From Albidovulum sp. (GTDB lineage: Bacteria > Pseudomonadota > Alphaproteobacteria > Rhodobacterales > Rhodobacteraceae): a stretch of DNA of 57,038 nucleotides. Below are positions 35,337 through 44,863 of the stretch, piece after piece; position 1 is the stretch's first letter, and each line of letters starts with the position of its first letter. The notes below the pieces were generated by a model. The model saw only the letters and a program-made list of their open reading frames with translations, had not been told where the DNA came from and searched no databases. Where the stretch lies: the NCBI GenBank assembly GCA_028823855.1, contig JAPPFL010000013.1:1-57038 (forward strand), given 5' to 3'. Position numbers and translations under genes: made by a program.

Positions 35337-36376
35337 GCAGCAAAGGCTCCTTCGATCCTGTCTCTTGCGGCAGTAAGAAATGGTTCCGTCACCTCAAATT
35401 CGTTGGCGATCCCGAAGGCGAGGTCGTGGCGGAGGACGAAGTCGCGAAGTCCGCGCATCGCGGCGAAGACATCGATCCACTCAATCTTCATGGCGGAGGG
35501 CCGGATGTCCATTCCGAGATGCGTCAATGCGCGCAAAAGCTCGTCGTCCCTCGCGCCGTGCATCATGGCGCCGAGTACGAGTCCGAGGCACACGGCCGGT
35601 CCGTGCAGGAACCTTCTCCCCGTTAAAGCTTCTAGGGCGTAGAAGATGTAGTGCTCCACGCCCTCGATATGGCGCGGGTTCCAGCCGGCGCCGTGATAGG
35701 AGGCCCCGCCCCACTTCAGCGCATCCACCATCAGCGAAATTCCGCGCGGAGACATTTCCTTGATTTCGTCGAGTTCGGCCAGCAAGGCCTCGGCCCTGGA
35801 GAGGGATATTCGCGCAAGGCTGTCGTCGTACGGCCAGCGCGGCTCGCACTTTCCCCGCGCCTCAGCATATCGCCAATCCATCACGCCCGTGATGAAACAG
35901 AAAACGTCTCCCACGCCGCCGATGTTGAGGAGGCGAGGCGCAGCCTCGATGATGCCGAGATCGACATAAACCGTCTCGGGCACCGCCCAGCCCACATAAC
36001 TGACGATATCGCCCTTGCGAACGCCCGAACGGTGGCCAAACACCGCATCGACCGAAAGCGATGTCGGAAACTGAAAGAGAGGAAGGCCTAGGCGCCACGA
36101 AAAATATTTGGCGACATCGATGGCCTGACCTCCTCCCAGCCCGACTATGGAAGCGATATTCGAGAGGCGGGCAAGGTCCGACTCGAGGGCGGCGCGCTCC
36201 AAGGAACGCACGAAGTACAATTGAGCTTCGGACGGAAGCGCGCCCCCAAAGAGAGGAAACAGATCCTCCATTGTGACAACCAGCATTTTAGGGAGTACGA
36301 AATTTTGCAACTCGCCCAAAAGGTCGCGCCCGAATACGGTAGTGAACTGCGGGACATCGGATTCCTTGAACGCCAT
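35333..36376 (-). CDS. Iron-dependent polyol dehydrogenase, sn-glycerol-1-phosphate-dehydrogenase-like (paralogue 2)
   Basis: Protein of 347 residues, paralogue of the product at 29394-30461. It has VGLGGGQAIDVAKYFSWRLG as nucleotide site and the metal ligands Asp (GGVGDVFCFITGV), His (GWNPRHIEGVEH) and His (RFLHGPAVCLG). The shared segments FPTSLSVDAVFGHRSGVRKG and GVMDWRYAEARGK are nearly the same in both, so they likely act on related substrates. It starts 3 bases after the permease stop and its own stop overlaps ridA. It probably performs the first oxidation of the imported compound, such as an amino-polyol or phosphorylated polyol; this is inference. Confidence 0.87.
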   Translation of the reverse strand: MAFKESDVPQFTTVFGRDLLGELQNFVLPKMLVVTMEDLFPLFGGALPSEAQLYFVRSLERAALESDLARLSNIASIVGLGGGQAIDVAKYFSWRLGLPLFQFPTSLSVDAVFGHRSGVRKGDIVSYVGWAVPETVYVDLGIIEAAPRLLNIGGVGDVFCFITGVMDWRYAEARGKCEPRWPYDDSLARISLSRAEALLAELDEIKEMSPRGISLMVDALKWGGASYHGAGWNPRHIEGVEHYIFYALEALTGRRFLHGPAVCLGLVLGAMMHGARDDELLRALTHLGMDIRPSAMKIEWIDVFAAMRGLRDFVLRHDLAFGIANEFEVTEPFLTAARDRIEGAFAA

Positions 36377-36379
36377 GGA

Positions 36380-37237
36380 TCAACCCTTGACCGCGCCAAG
36401 GGTTAGGCCCTTGACTATATGCTTCTGCGCGACAACGGCGAATAGCAGCATCGGAACGATCGCTATTATCGAGGCGGCCGTCATTGCGCCCCAATCGAGC
36501 GCCGCGTAGCCGCGAAAGCTAGTCACTCCGAGGGTGACGGTCTGCGCCCTCGAAAATGTGAGGCCGATCGCGATCGCCAATTCGTTCCAGATCCAGATCG
36601 CGTTGAGAATTGCGGTTGCCGCCACGCCGGGCAGCGAACAAGGGACGTAAATTTTCGTCAATATCTGCCAGTGCGTTGCCCCCTCCATCCGTGCTGCTTC
36701 GTCGATGGCGAAATCTATCTCGCCGAAAAACGAGCTGAGCAGCCAAATCGAAAGAGGCAGCACATGGACCTGGTACATAAGAGCAAGCCCTGCATGAGTG
36801 TCGTACAGACCCGTCCACTGGTATAGCGAGAACATCGGTAGCACGAAGAGAAATTCGGGCAGCATGTAGGCCAGGATCAGCCAGGCACCGAAAAATCTTC
36901 GGCCGCGCATCTTCATGCGCACGATTACGTACGCCGCCGGAATAGCGATCGAAAGCGAAAGCGCAACCCCGATGCCAGTAACGATTATCGAGTTCAAGAA
37001 GGTGAATTTGAAAGTATCGTGGGACCAAAGCTTGAGATAGTTCGCCTGCGTCGGGTCGAAAATCCAGAGCGGCGGATTTGCAAGGCCGTCGCGCTTTGTC
37101 TTGAGCGATGTCGCAAAAACCCAGTAGACGGGGAAAAGGCTAAAAAGAACCATCGCCCCGGTAAAGGCGTATGCCCAGGCTTGCGAGAGCCTGGCGGTCA
37201 AGCGGTACCGCCGGGAAACGGCCGCCGCGGCGCTCAT
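36380..37237 (-). CDS. CUT1-type sugar ABC permease (MalG-like)
   Basis: Inner-membrane subunit of 285 residues with six hydrophobic spans, the standard MalG size. The coupling loop is AIDEAARMEGATHWQILTKI followed by YVPCSLPGVAATA. The C-terminus FAVVAQKHIVKGLTLGAVKG is typical for the family. ATG at 37237 overlaps the stop of the partner permease (ATGA). Confidence 0.94.
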   Translation of the reverse strand: MSAAAAVSRRYRLTARLSQAWAYAFTGAMVLFSLFPVYWVFATSLKTKRDGLANPPLWIFDPTQANYLKLWSHDTFKFTFLNSIIVTGIGVALSLSIAIPAAYVIVRMKMRGRRFFGAWLILAYMLPEFLFVLPMFSLYQWTGLYDTHAGLALMYQVHVLPLSIWLLSSFFGEIDFAIDEAARMEGATHWQILTKIYVPCSLPGVAATAILNAIWIWNELAIAIGLTFSRAQTVTLGVTSFRGYAALDWGAMTAASIIAIVPMLLFAVVAQKHIVKGLTLGAVKG

Positions 37238-38112
37238 TTGTCGGCTTCCCAGCGCTGTCGAAGTCCCTGAAGAGCCAGCGAAATCGCCAGAATCAGGAGT
37301 GAAAACAGGATCATCGTCGCCATCGCCTTGCCGATTTGCTGATAGCTATAGGCGGTGCGATAGACGAACGTCTGCGCAACCTCGGTGGCCAGACCCGGAC
37401 CGCCGCCAGTAGTTCCGAACACGATATCGAAGACTTTCAGAGTATCGATCGCCCGAATCACTACTACCGTGATCAGAAGAGAGCGCAGCATTGGCAGCTT
37501 GATGCGCCAGAAGATCGTGAAATTGCTCGCGCCTTCGACAAGGGCGGCTTCGATCGGGTCTTTGGGCAGCCCGCGGAGAGCCGCAAGCATGATGATGAAA
37601 ACAAAGGACGTTTGCCACCAGACATCCACGGCGATTATTGACGGCATTGCCGTCAAGGCAGCCCCGTAAAAGGCCGAAGGGCCAAATCCGAAAGCGCCTA
37701 TCAGGTAATTTACGACACCGAGGAACGGGTCGAACATGACCTTCGACATCAGCGCTACCACGATTCCGGAGATCATTAGCGGCAGCATGATGACGGCGCG
37801 AATCAGATCGGTTGGAATGGATAGTTTGTCAACCTGCACGGCAAGATAAAATCCGAGCGCGATCTCGATCGACGTGGCGGCGGCGGCGAAGACGACCGTG
37901 TTCTTGATCACGGTCCAGAATTCGCTATCGCCGAGCAGCCCGACGTAGTTGGCCAGCCCTACGAAGTCCAACTGAACTCCCCAGTTCCAATTGGTGAGCG
38001 ACACCGCGAACCCGAATGCAATCGGATAGAGCGAAGTTAGCGCGAGGACGAAGAGGCAGGGCAAGATGAACCAAAAGGCTGACGACCCGATGGACTTGAT
38101 TTCATACGTCAT
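37234..38112 (-). CDS. CUT1-type sugar ABC permease (MalF-like)
   Basis: Inner-membrane subunit of about 292 residues. Spans include FWFILPCLFVLALTSLYPIA, and the coupling loop is IEAALVEGASNFTIFWRIKL followed by PMLRSLLITVVVI. Unlike the permease at 24921 there is no periplasmic insert. The ATG at 38112 (MTYEIKS) with GGAAG upstream is preferred to the longer frame, which would run through the intergenic stem-loop. Confidence 0.93.
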   Translation of the reverse strand: MTYEIKSIGSSAFWFILPCLFVLALTSLYPIAFGFAVSLTNWNWGVQLDFVGLANYVGLLGDSEFWTVIKNTVVFAAAATSIEIALGFYLAVQVDKLSIPTDLIRAVIMLPLMISGIVVALMSKVMFDPFLGVVNYLIGAFGFGPSAFYGAALTAMPSIIAVDVWWQTSFVFIIMLAALRGLPKDPIEAALVEGASNFTIFWRIKLPMLRSLLITVVVIRAIDTLKVFDIVFGTTGGGPGLATEVAQTFVYRTAYSYQQIGKAMATMILFSLLILAISLALQGLRQRWEADK

Positions 38113-38158
38113 GGAGACTTCCCGGGCGGAATCTGGTCTTGATCGTTTCCCTGAAAGC

Positions 38159-38185
38159 CCCGGACGGCAAGTTCTGCCGCCCGGG
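38159..38185. promoter_or_regulatory. stem-loop between receptor and permease genes
   Basis: On the minus strand CCCGGGCGGCA pairs with TGCCGTCCGGG (one G-U pair) around GAACT. It lies in the 84-base gap after the receptor gene; no T-run follows. Confidence 0.65.
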
Positions 38186-38196
38186 TCGGAGGTCAA

Positions 38197-39540
38197 TTAG
38201 TTGGCGATCATCGCCTTGAAATCGGCCTGCGCCGCTGCGCCGGCCTCCGCGGGATCGGCGCCGCCATAGATTTCCTGGATCACGTCGATTATGCGCAGGG
38301 CGAATTCGCTCCATCCCGCGCGCTGTACCACCGAGGACTGCGAGTTCGGCATTGCCGCGGCGACCGCATCGACATAAGCCTGCGGGAAGCTCGAAGCGTA
38401 TTCGGGATCCTCCCAGGTCGAAAGGCGCGGCGCTCCGCCGTGGAGCTTGCCAATGGCGGTCGCATTGTCGGTATTCGACATGTACTGGATGAAGAGCCAG
38501 CCTGCTTCCGGGCTAGCGGCGTTCTGCGGCACTCCGAAGCCCCACTGCCAGTGCGCCGAAAAGGGTTCGTTTTCATCGTTGTCGACGGGAATTACCGAAT
38601 AGGCGATTTTTCCGGCGATCGGGCTTTCGTCGGGATTTTCGAAACCGGGCGCGAACAGGCTCGCATCGATGAAGAATGCGGCGCCGCCGGCCATAAAGAA
38701 CTGGGAGGCATCGGGCCAATCCATCGCCTGGATGTTGATTGGGCCTGCCTTCATGAGTTCCGCATAGTTCGCGAGTCCTCGTACAATGTCGGAATCGTCC
38801 AATTTGGGACTCGACCAATCGCCGTCGAACCAGACGTTGTAGGGTGCCGAGCGGTCGGCCGCGCCGACCGAATTGTTGACGAAGCCGGTCACCGTGTCGA
38901 TCAGCGTATCCGAGCGAATGCCGCGCAGCACGGCGCCTGCAACCGAGCCGCCGCTTTCTTCCTTTACCTTGCGCGCCGCTTCGATCAGCTCTTCCATAGT
39001 CGCCGGCATTTGGCCGTCGAGATAAGTATTCACGTGGTCCATGTTCGCAAAAAGAATATAGGTTTCAAACGAAGCCGGAATGCCGTGATATTCCCAACTC
39101 CCGTCCACTTCGAATTTTGTCGAGTCGAGGAAGCCTGCGGGAATGTCGCCCAAGTCGTAGTCGGCCGCCGTCAAATCGGGATTGTCGATGAACTCCTGAA
39201 GCGAATGGACCAGCCCGTTTGTGTGCTGCGTATAGGCGGTCGAATCCATCGGCAGGAAGTAGGCATCCATCTGAGCGTTGCCGCCGGAGCCTCTGAGCGC
39301 GACTTCCATCCGATCAAAGTAGAGATCTTCGGCCATCGTCTGGAGATTGACATCAATGCCCGTGTCGGATTCGAACTGGTCAATCACGGCGCGAACGCCA
39401 TCCGTTACCGGATGCTCGGGCATCATCACTGTTATCGACTGTCCCGAGAATTGATCCCAGGAAAATTCGGCAAACGCCACGGTAGCGCTGGCGACCAGCA
39501 TTGAAGCGCCGAACAGGGCCTGTCGCTGTAAAGTCTTCAT
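38197..39540 (-). CDS. Sugar-type ABC transporter substrate-binding protein (operon with RidA and PLP enzyme)
   Basis: Family-1 receptor of 447 residues with a Sec signal peptide (1-24, ending AFA|EFSWD). The mature part shows ITVMMPEHPVTDGVRAVIDQ, FESDTGIDVNLQTMAEDLYF, HGIPASFETYILFANMDHVN, PIAGKIAYSVIPVDNDENEP and HWQWGFGVPQNAASPEAGWL, as in CUT1 receptors. AAGGAGAAG precedes the ATG at 39540. First gene of the eight-gene operon and divergent from the gntR-type regulator. The ligand is probably the aminated sugar/polyol that the downstream enzymes process. Confidence 0.93.
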   Translation of the reverse strand: MKTLQRQALFGASMLVASATVAFAEFSWDQFSGQSITVMMPEHPVTDGVRAVIDQFESDTGIDVNLQTMAEDLYFDRMEVALRGSGGNAQMDAYFLPMDSTAYTQHTNGLVHSLQEFIDNPDLTAADYDLGDIPAGFLDSTKFEVDGSWEYHGIPASFETYILFANMDHVNTYLDGQMPATMEELIEAARKVKEESGGSVAGAVLRGIRSDTLIDTVTGFVNNSVGAADRSAPYNVWFDGDWSSPKLDDSDIVRGLANYAELMKAGPINIQAMDWPDASQFFMAGGAAFFIDASLFAPGFENPDESPIAGKIAYSVIPVDNDENEPFSAHWQWGFGVPQNAASPEAGWLFIQYMSNTDNATAIGKLHGGAPRLSTWEDPEYASSFPQAYVDAVAAAMPNSQSSVVQRAGWSEFALRIIDVIQEIYGGADPAEAGAAAQADFKAMIAN

Positions 39541-39609
39541 CTTATTCTCTTCTCCTTGTTGAATCCCGGCTTGCCGCCTAGGCATTTCCCAACTGAATTC
39601 TAGCCCGGC

Positions 39610-39625
39610 AATCGGTTGACCAATT
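39610..39625. promoter_or_regulatory. GntR-type operator, copy 1
   Basis: AATCGGTTGACCAATT, an imperfect inverted repeat sharing the pattern AATYGG-N4-CCAATT with copy 2. It lies on the side of the receptor gene in the divergent intergenic region. Confidence 0.55.
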
Positions 39626-39710
39626 CTACAAATTGCCCGACCATTTGTCAAATACAATCGATAAGCGGCCCTGGGTGCCGATTCTATTGAAAATTCGCAA
39701 AAATTCCGGT

Positions 39711-39726
39711 AATTGGTAAGCCAATT
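39711..39726. promoter_or_regulatory. GntR-type operator, copy 2
   Basis: AATTGGTAAGCCAATT, inverted repeat with 6-base arms, 13 bases before the gntR-type start codon. TGG-N4-CCA centres are typical of FadR-subfamily regulators. Confidence 0.6.
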
Positions 39727-39738
39727 GGGAGAATAGAC

Positions 39739-40431
39739 GTGACCAGCGAAAACGGCGTTACGAATCGCGTTTACAATGAGATCAGGGACCTGCTTCGTTC
39801 CGGCGCGGTGCTTCCGGGCGAGCGAATTCCCAACGAAAGGAAGCTTGCCGAGATCAACGGCGCATCCCGCATGCGGGTGCGCGACGCGCTCCTGATGCTC
39901 CAGCGCGAGGGCCTGGTTGAACGCAAGATTGGCAGCGGAACGTATTTATCCGAACGAGCCCCGCAGATTATCGAGCTTTCGGAGGCGGCCGTTAAAATGT
40001 CGGCGGAGCGGTCGCACGACTTTCACGAGACGCTCGAGGCAAGGCTTCTCATCGAACCGGCTGTCGCCGCGCGCGCCGCCGAAGCTCCGACCGCGCAATT
40101 TGTCAGCGATTTGGACCAAGCGCTGGAACGGCTGCTCGAGGTGCCGACCTGGCTTGAATTCAAGGAGGAAATCTATGGTTTTTCTCGTCTTTACTACGTC
40201 GAGGCCGGCAATGAATTTCTGTGCTGGACATTCGACCAAATCGTGAGCGCCCGGCGAGCGAACAAGTTCGATGGCGGAAGCGACCAGGCTCCCGTTGCCA
40301 ATCTCGTAAAAAAGCACTTCCATGACCGGCTATCCAAGATTGCCGAAGCGATCAAGTCCGAGAATTCCGAGCAGGCGAAAAGCGAGGTGGAGAGCTTTCT
40401 TGTCGGGATGGCCGCAAGTTCGGCGCTTTGA
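39739..40431 (+). CDS. GntR-family transcriptional regulator (FadR/FCD subfamily)
   Basis: Regulator of 230 residues. The N-terminal winged helix reads TNRVYNEIRDLLRSGAVLPG, with the recognition helix ASRMRVRDALLMLQREGLVE. The C-terminal all-helical FCD sensor domain (about 95-225) begins with FHETLEARLLIEPAVAARAA and contains conserved acidic and His residues that bind a metal in this group (VKKHFHDRLSKI). Such proteins usually repress until a carboxylate or sugar acid binds. GTG start at 39739 after GGGAGA. It is divergent from the receptor-led operon, with two matching inverted repeats in the gap, and so is its probable regulator. Confidence 0.92.
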   Translation: MTSENGVTNRVYNEIRDLLRSGAVLPGERIPNERKLAEINGASRMRVRDALLMLQREGLVERKIGSGTYLSERAPQIIELSEAAVKMSAERSHDFHETLEARLLIEPAVAARAAEAPTAQFVSDLDQALERLLEVPTWLEFKEEIYGFSRLYYVEAGNEFLCWTFDQIVSARRANKFDGGSDQAPVANLVKKHFHDRLSKIAEAIKSENSEQAKSEVESFLVGMAASSAL

Positions 40432-41190
40432 AGCTTTCGCCCGGAGTGCATATCAATTCAGAAATTCCGAGGCATTCGGGGTGGTTGAATCGCGGTATGC
40501 GACCTCGGTCGGGAGAGGCATCAGCAGGCACAGGGATTTCGTTGAGCCAATCGACTCTTCAGTTGAAGAAGTCGTGCATGGACGTATTGACGAGTGATTG
40601 GCGTACGGACGCTATCGAAGCCCCGCCGGACTAGGTAAAATCCTCCGCGGTCGCGGCGAATTAGCCGTTGGATAGGACCGGCAGTTGCCGCTCGTCAGGA
40701 CGATTGGCGCGGCAACGCGGAATGCGACGCGATCGGACTTTCAATGGGCTCGCGGGCAATTCTTTTCGAGAGCTTCATCGCTAGGATGTGCGGCAGTCGA
40801 CGGGAACGCGAGTCGCGAAATTTAGAAAGGTGAAGGCGTGACCTAGGCTGCACGATCTCGCAGCGATCGCAGCCCCTCTTCGCCATCGCCTCTTGCTTCG
40901 GGCCGCCACAGCCGCGTCGAAGGCACTCCGGACGACTTTAGATACGGCCTCTGCTTTCCAGACATTTTTTCTTGAAACGGCCAGAATTTCGCCACATCGA
41001 AACGGCAGCTACCAGAACTTCGGCCTGCAACGAGAAATTCGCTCTGCAAGTTTGGCAAGGGTTCAATTCCTCGCGAATCCCGTCCTGCTCTCGCGCGCCT
41101 TGCGTATGCTACGCAGCAATCTATAAGGCATTCCGATCGCCGCGCCACAAGTGGAGTCTGGCCGGTATCCGCCCGCCAAAGGATAGTGCA
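40432..41190. other. 759-base gap before carB
   Basis: No gene recognised between the gntR-type gene and carB. Near its end lie a candidate promoter and a short inverted repeat (see 41100-41127). Confidence 0.45.
41100..41127 (+). promoter_or_regulatory. putative carB promoter with inverted repeat
   Basis: TTGCGT (41100-41105) and TATAAG (41122-41127), 16 bases apart. The first part is contained in TGCGTA-TGC-TACGCA (41101-41115), a 6+3+6 inverted repeat that could be an operator. Start codon 64 bases downstream. Confidence 0.35.
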
Positions 41191-44100
41191 ATGCCAAGGA
41201 GAAACGATATCTCCTCAGTGATGATTATCGGCGCAGGCCCGATCGTAATCGGCCAGGCGTGCGAATTCGACTATTCAGGAGCGCAAGCCTGCAAAGCTCT
41301 GAAGGAGGAAGGCTATCGCGTAATTTTAGTAAATTCCAACCCGGCTACGATCATGACCGACCCGGGTCTGGCGGATGCAACCTATATCGAACCCGTCACC
41401 CTCGAATTCGCGTCCAAAATCGTCGAGCAAGAACGCCCAGATGCTTTGCTGCCGACCATGGGCGGCCAGACGGGCTTGAATATTGCGCTCGAGCTTGCCG
41501 ACTGCGGAATTCTTGAGAAGTTCGGAGTTGAGCTGATCGGCGCGAACAGACGGGCGATCCAGCGCGCCGAAGACCGCAAGCTGTTTCGCGACGCTATGGA
41601 CCGCATCGGAATCGAAAGTCCGAGATCGGCAATTGCCAACACGATGAAACAGGCGCGGAACGCGCTAGATGCGGTCGGTATGCCCGCAATCATACGCCCC
41701 GCCTTTACGCTTGGCGGAACAGGAGGAGGAGTTGCCTATAATTTGGACGATTACGAACGACTTTGCCAATCCGGAATCGATGCCTCGCCAATTAGTCAAA
41801 TCCTGATCGACGAGAGCTTGCTCGGCTGGAAGGAATTTGAAATGGAGGTCATTCGCGATAGCGCAGATAACGCGATCATCGTGTGCTCCATCGAAAATGT
41901 AGACCCGATGGGAGTCCATACCGGCGACTCCGTAACCGTCGCGCCCGCATTGACCCTGACCGACAAAGAATATCAACTGATGCGGAACGGGTCGATCGCG
42001 GTTCTCCGAGAGATCGGCGTGGAAACGGGCGGCTCCAACGTGCAGTGGGCTGTTAATCCAGACAACGGCCGCATGGTCGTCATCGAGATGAACCCGAGAG
42101 TTTCGCGTTCTTCCGCGCTCGCTTCGAAAGCGACCGGATTTCCAATTGCGAAAGTCGCCGCAAAACTCGCGGTCGGCTACACGCTGGACGAAATCGACAA
42201 CGACATTACCAAGGTCACGCCTGCGTCCTTCGAGCCGTCCATTGACTACGTGGTCACTAAAATCCCGAGGTTCGCCTTCGAAAAGTTCCCGGGCGCGGCG
42301 CAGGAATTGACGACATCGATGAAGTCCGTGGGCGAAACCATGGCGATCGGACGATCATTCCACGAAAGCGTTCAGAAGGCTCTTTGCTCGCTTGAAACCG
42401 GGCTTTCGGGATTCGACGAGATTGAGATCGATGGCGCGCCGGAACGCGCTGCCGTGATAAGGGCGATCTCCGCCCGCTCACCGGACCGGCTTCTCTTGAT
42501 CGCGCAGGCGATCCGCCTAGGGCTGTCGAACGACGATATTCGCGAGTGGACCGGGTTCGACCCGTGGTTCCTGGATAGAATCAGGGAAATCGTGGATTGC
42601 GAAGCGAGCATTCGCGAATCGGGTCTCCCCGACCGCGCTGAAGAAATGCGCTGGCTAAAGATGAGCGGGTTTTCCGATGCTCGGCTTGCAACGCTCGCCG
42701 GACTTACCGAGGAAGATGTCAGGAAGCGCAGGGCAAAGCTCGGAGTTTTTTCCGCATTCAAGCGAATCGATACCTGCGCCGCCGAATTCGATGCTTTAAC
42801 GCCCTACATGTACTCGACATACGAATCGCCCGCGATGGGCGAGGTCGAATGCGAATCCAGCCCTTCGGAAAAGAAAAAAGTAGTAGTACTCGGCGGCGGA
42901 CCAAATCGGATCGGGCAAGGAATAGAATTCGACTACTGCTGCTGCCATGCTTGCTTCGCGCTTTCCGAAGCCGGCTACGAAACGATCATGATCAATTGCA
43001 ACCCCGAAACAGTTTCGACCGACTACGATACCTCCGACCGGCTCTATTTCGAGCCCCTAACATTGGAGCATGTTCTGGAAGTGCTTCGCGCGGAGAGCGC
43101 GAACGGAAAACTTCACGGCGTGATCGTACAACTCGGGGGCCAGACTCCGCTCAGACTGGCGAATTCATTGGAAAAGGAAGGGGTTCCTATACTCGGAACA
43201 TCTCCCGACGCCATCGATCTGGCCGAGGACAGAGACCGATTCAAGAGACTCCTGAGTGAACACGGGCTAAGGCAACCGGTCAACGGAATCGCCGCATCGG
43301 CCGACGAAGCCTTCGAAATCGCTCGACGGATTGGCTATCCGCTCGTCATCCGCCCTTCCTACGTGCTAGGCGGGCGCGCGATGGAAATTGTTACCAGCGA
43401 TGCGCAGCTGCGCAGGTACATCAATGAAGCCGTGGTCGTTTCAGGCAACAGCCCGGTCCTTCTGGACCGATACCTGGAAGGCGCCGTAGAAGTCGATGTA
43501 GATGCCGTTTCCGACACGCGGCGGGTTCATGTCGCGGGGGTCATGCAGCACATTGAGGAAGCGGGAGTTCATTCCGGCGACAGCGCCTGCTCGCTGCCGC
43601 CATATTCGCTCGGCCCACGCATCATCGACGAATTGATGCGTCAAACGGAAGTCATCGCGAAGGCTCTTCCAGTTTCGGGGCTGATGAACATGCAGTTCGC
43701 AATCCAAAACGGAGAGATTTTCGTTCTGGAAGCCAATCCGCGCGCTTCGCGAACCGTGCCCTTCGTTGCAAAGTCCGTTGGCTCGCCGATCGTAGCGACC
43801 GCAGCCAGGATCATGGCCGGCGAATCCCTCGATAATTTCGAATTCAAGCCGCCAAAAAATCCCCGCTATTCCGTCAAAGAGGCTGTCTTGCCATTTTCGC
43901 GCTTTCCCGGCGTCGATACGATTCTCGGTCCGGAAATGCGCTCGACCGGAGAAGTCATGGGAATTGACCGTTCCTTCGAAAGCGCATTCTACAAAGCGCA
44001 AATCGGAGCCGGTACCGTGCTGCCCGCCAACGGGCGCGTGTTTATTTCCGTACGCGACAGCGACAAGACCGAGGCGATGGCGAAGGCCGCGGCGAACCTC

Positions 44101-44433
44101 GCCGAATTGAATTTCGAAATCTCGGCGACTCGGGGAACCGCGAGCTTCCTCAGAAGCCGCGGAACCGACTGCGATGTCGTCAACAAGGTCTACGAAGGCC
44201 GCCCAAATATCGTCGACGCAATAAAGAACGGCGAGATTTCTCTGGTCATGAATACGACAGAAGGAACGCAGACGATTTCGGACAGCCGCGAGATACGCAC
44301 GGCTGCGCTAGCGAACAGTATTCCGTACTGCACGACCGCGCCTGCATCGCAGGCGGTAGTTCTTGCCATTAGCAAGCGCTCTTCCGGGGATTTTGAAGTT
44401 CGGCCGCTACAGTCGCTTCTTGCGCCGGATTAG
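41191..44433 (+). CDS. carB: Carbamoyl-phosphate synthase large subunit
   Basis: Cytoplasmic synthetase of 1080 residues (usual 1070-1160). It makes carbamoyl phosphate from bicarbonate, glutamine-derived ammonia and two ATP for pyrimidine and arginine synthesis. Two homologous ATP-grasp halves are visible. Half one: [42 protein letters not shown]. Half two: [45 protein letters not shown]. The C-terminal MGS-like allosteric domain starts about residue 935 ([11 protein letters not shown]). The ATG at 41191 after AAGGA gives the family start ([18 protein letters not shown]); a longer open frame upstream is not used. The small subunit carA is not in this window. Confidence 0.98.
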   Translation: MPRRNDISSVMIIGAGPIVIGQACEFDYSGAQACKALKEEGYRVILVNSNPATIMTDPGLADATYIEPVTLEFASKIVEQERPDALLPTMGGQTGLNIALELADCGILEKFGVELIGANRRAIQRAEDRKLFRDAMDRIGIESPRSAIANTMKQARNALDAVGMPAIIRPAFTLGGTGGGVAYNLDDYERLCQSGIDASPISQILIDESLLGWKEFEMEVIRDSADNAIIVCSIENVDPMGVHTGDSVTVAPALTLTDKEYQLMRNGSIAVLREIGVETGGSNVQWAVNPDNGRMVVIEMNPRVSRSSALASKATGFPIAKVAAKLAVGYTLDEIDNDITKVTPASFEPSIDYVVTKIPRFAFEKFPGAAQELTTSMKSVGETMAIGRSFHESVQKALCSLETGLSGFDEIEIDGAPERAAVIRAISARSPDRLLLIAQAIRLGLSNDDIREWTGFDPWFLDRIREIVDCEASIRESGLPDRAEEMRWLKMSGFSDARLATLAGLTEEDVRKRRAKLGVFSAFKRIDTCAAEFDALTPYMYSTYESPAMGEVECESSPSEKKKVVVLGGGPNRIGQGIEFDYCCCHACFALSEAGYETIMINCNPETVSTDYDTSDRLYFEPLTLEHVLEVLRAESANGKLHGVIVQLGGQTPLRLANSLEKEGVPILGTSPDAIDLAEDRDRFKRLLSEHGLRQPVNGIAASADEAFEIARRIGYPLVIRPSYVLGGRAMEIVTSDAQLRRYINEAVVVSGNSPVLLDRYLEGAVEVDVDAVSDTRRVHVAGVMQHIEEAGVHSGDSACSLPPYSLGPRIIDELMRQTEVIAKALPVSGLMNMQFAIQNGEIFVLEANPRASRTVPFVAKSVGSPIVATAARIMAGESLDNFEFKPPKNPRYSVKEAVLPFSRFPGVDTILGPEMRSTGEVMGIDRSFESAFYKAQIGAGTVLPANGRVFISVRDSDKTEAMAKAAANLAELNFEISATRGTASFLRSRGTDCDVVNKVYEGRPNIVDAIKNGEISLVMNTTEGTQTISDSREIRTAALANSIPYCTTAPASQAVVLAISKRSSGDFEVRPLQSLLAPD

Positions 44434-44512
44434 TATTCCACATTAAATCGGCAGCGCTTGCGCAATTCGAGCAATCTTCCCGGCGCATCGGAGTCCGATG
44501 CTAGCTCGTTTG

Positions 44513-44863
44513 CTAATACATTCTTCCTCCGACCGGAACATCCGCGTCGGGCGCCAGAAGCACGACGTTACCTTCATCGTCTGGAACCCCAAGAACCAGC
44601 ACTTCGGACATAAACTTGCCGATCTGGCGCGGTGGAAAATTTACAACCGCCAGGACAAGCCTACCCCGCAGGGATTCCGGCTCATACCTTGCCGCGACCT
44701 GCGCCGAGCTTTTCTTCATGCCGATTTCCGGCCCGAAATCGACTCTCATCTTGATCGACGGCACTCTTGCCTCTGGATAAGGTTCGGCCTCGACTATTCT
44801 TCCGACTCGGATGTCGATTTTTAGGAAATCGTCGAATTTCAAGTTCGAACCGCTAGCCGCCAA
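44513..44863 (-). CDS. tRNA-binding (CsaA/YgjH-type OB-fold) protein
   Basis: Small protein of 116 residues made of one EMAP-II/OB-fold tRNA-binding domain: FLKIDIRVGRIVEAEPYPEA at the start, KMRVDFGPEIGMKKSSAQVA in the middle, and VVNFPPRQIGKFMSEVLVLG toward the end. Proteins of this size (CsaA-like) bind tRNA and have been given chaperone-like roles. The start is TTG at 44863, 8 bases after AAAGGAG; it overlaps the proC stop by 11 bases, so the two are co-translated. This pairing with proC is common in Alphaproteobacteria. Confidence 0.92.
   Translation of the reverse strand: MAASGSNLKFDDFLKIDIRVGRIVEAEPYPEARVPSIKMRVDFGPEIGMKKSSAQVAARYEPESLRGRLVLAVVNFPPRQIGKFMSEVLVLGVPDDEGNVVLLAPDADVPVGGRMY

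Noticed and set aside
38440-39504. 354-codon plus-strand frame opposite the receptor gene
   Set aside because: His/Arg/Val-rich shadow of the receptor gene at 38197-39540; no domain pattern.
41055-41090. GGGTTCAATTCCTCG resembles the T-arm of a tRNA
   Set aside because: No acceptor stem, anticodon arm or CCA end could be paired around it.
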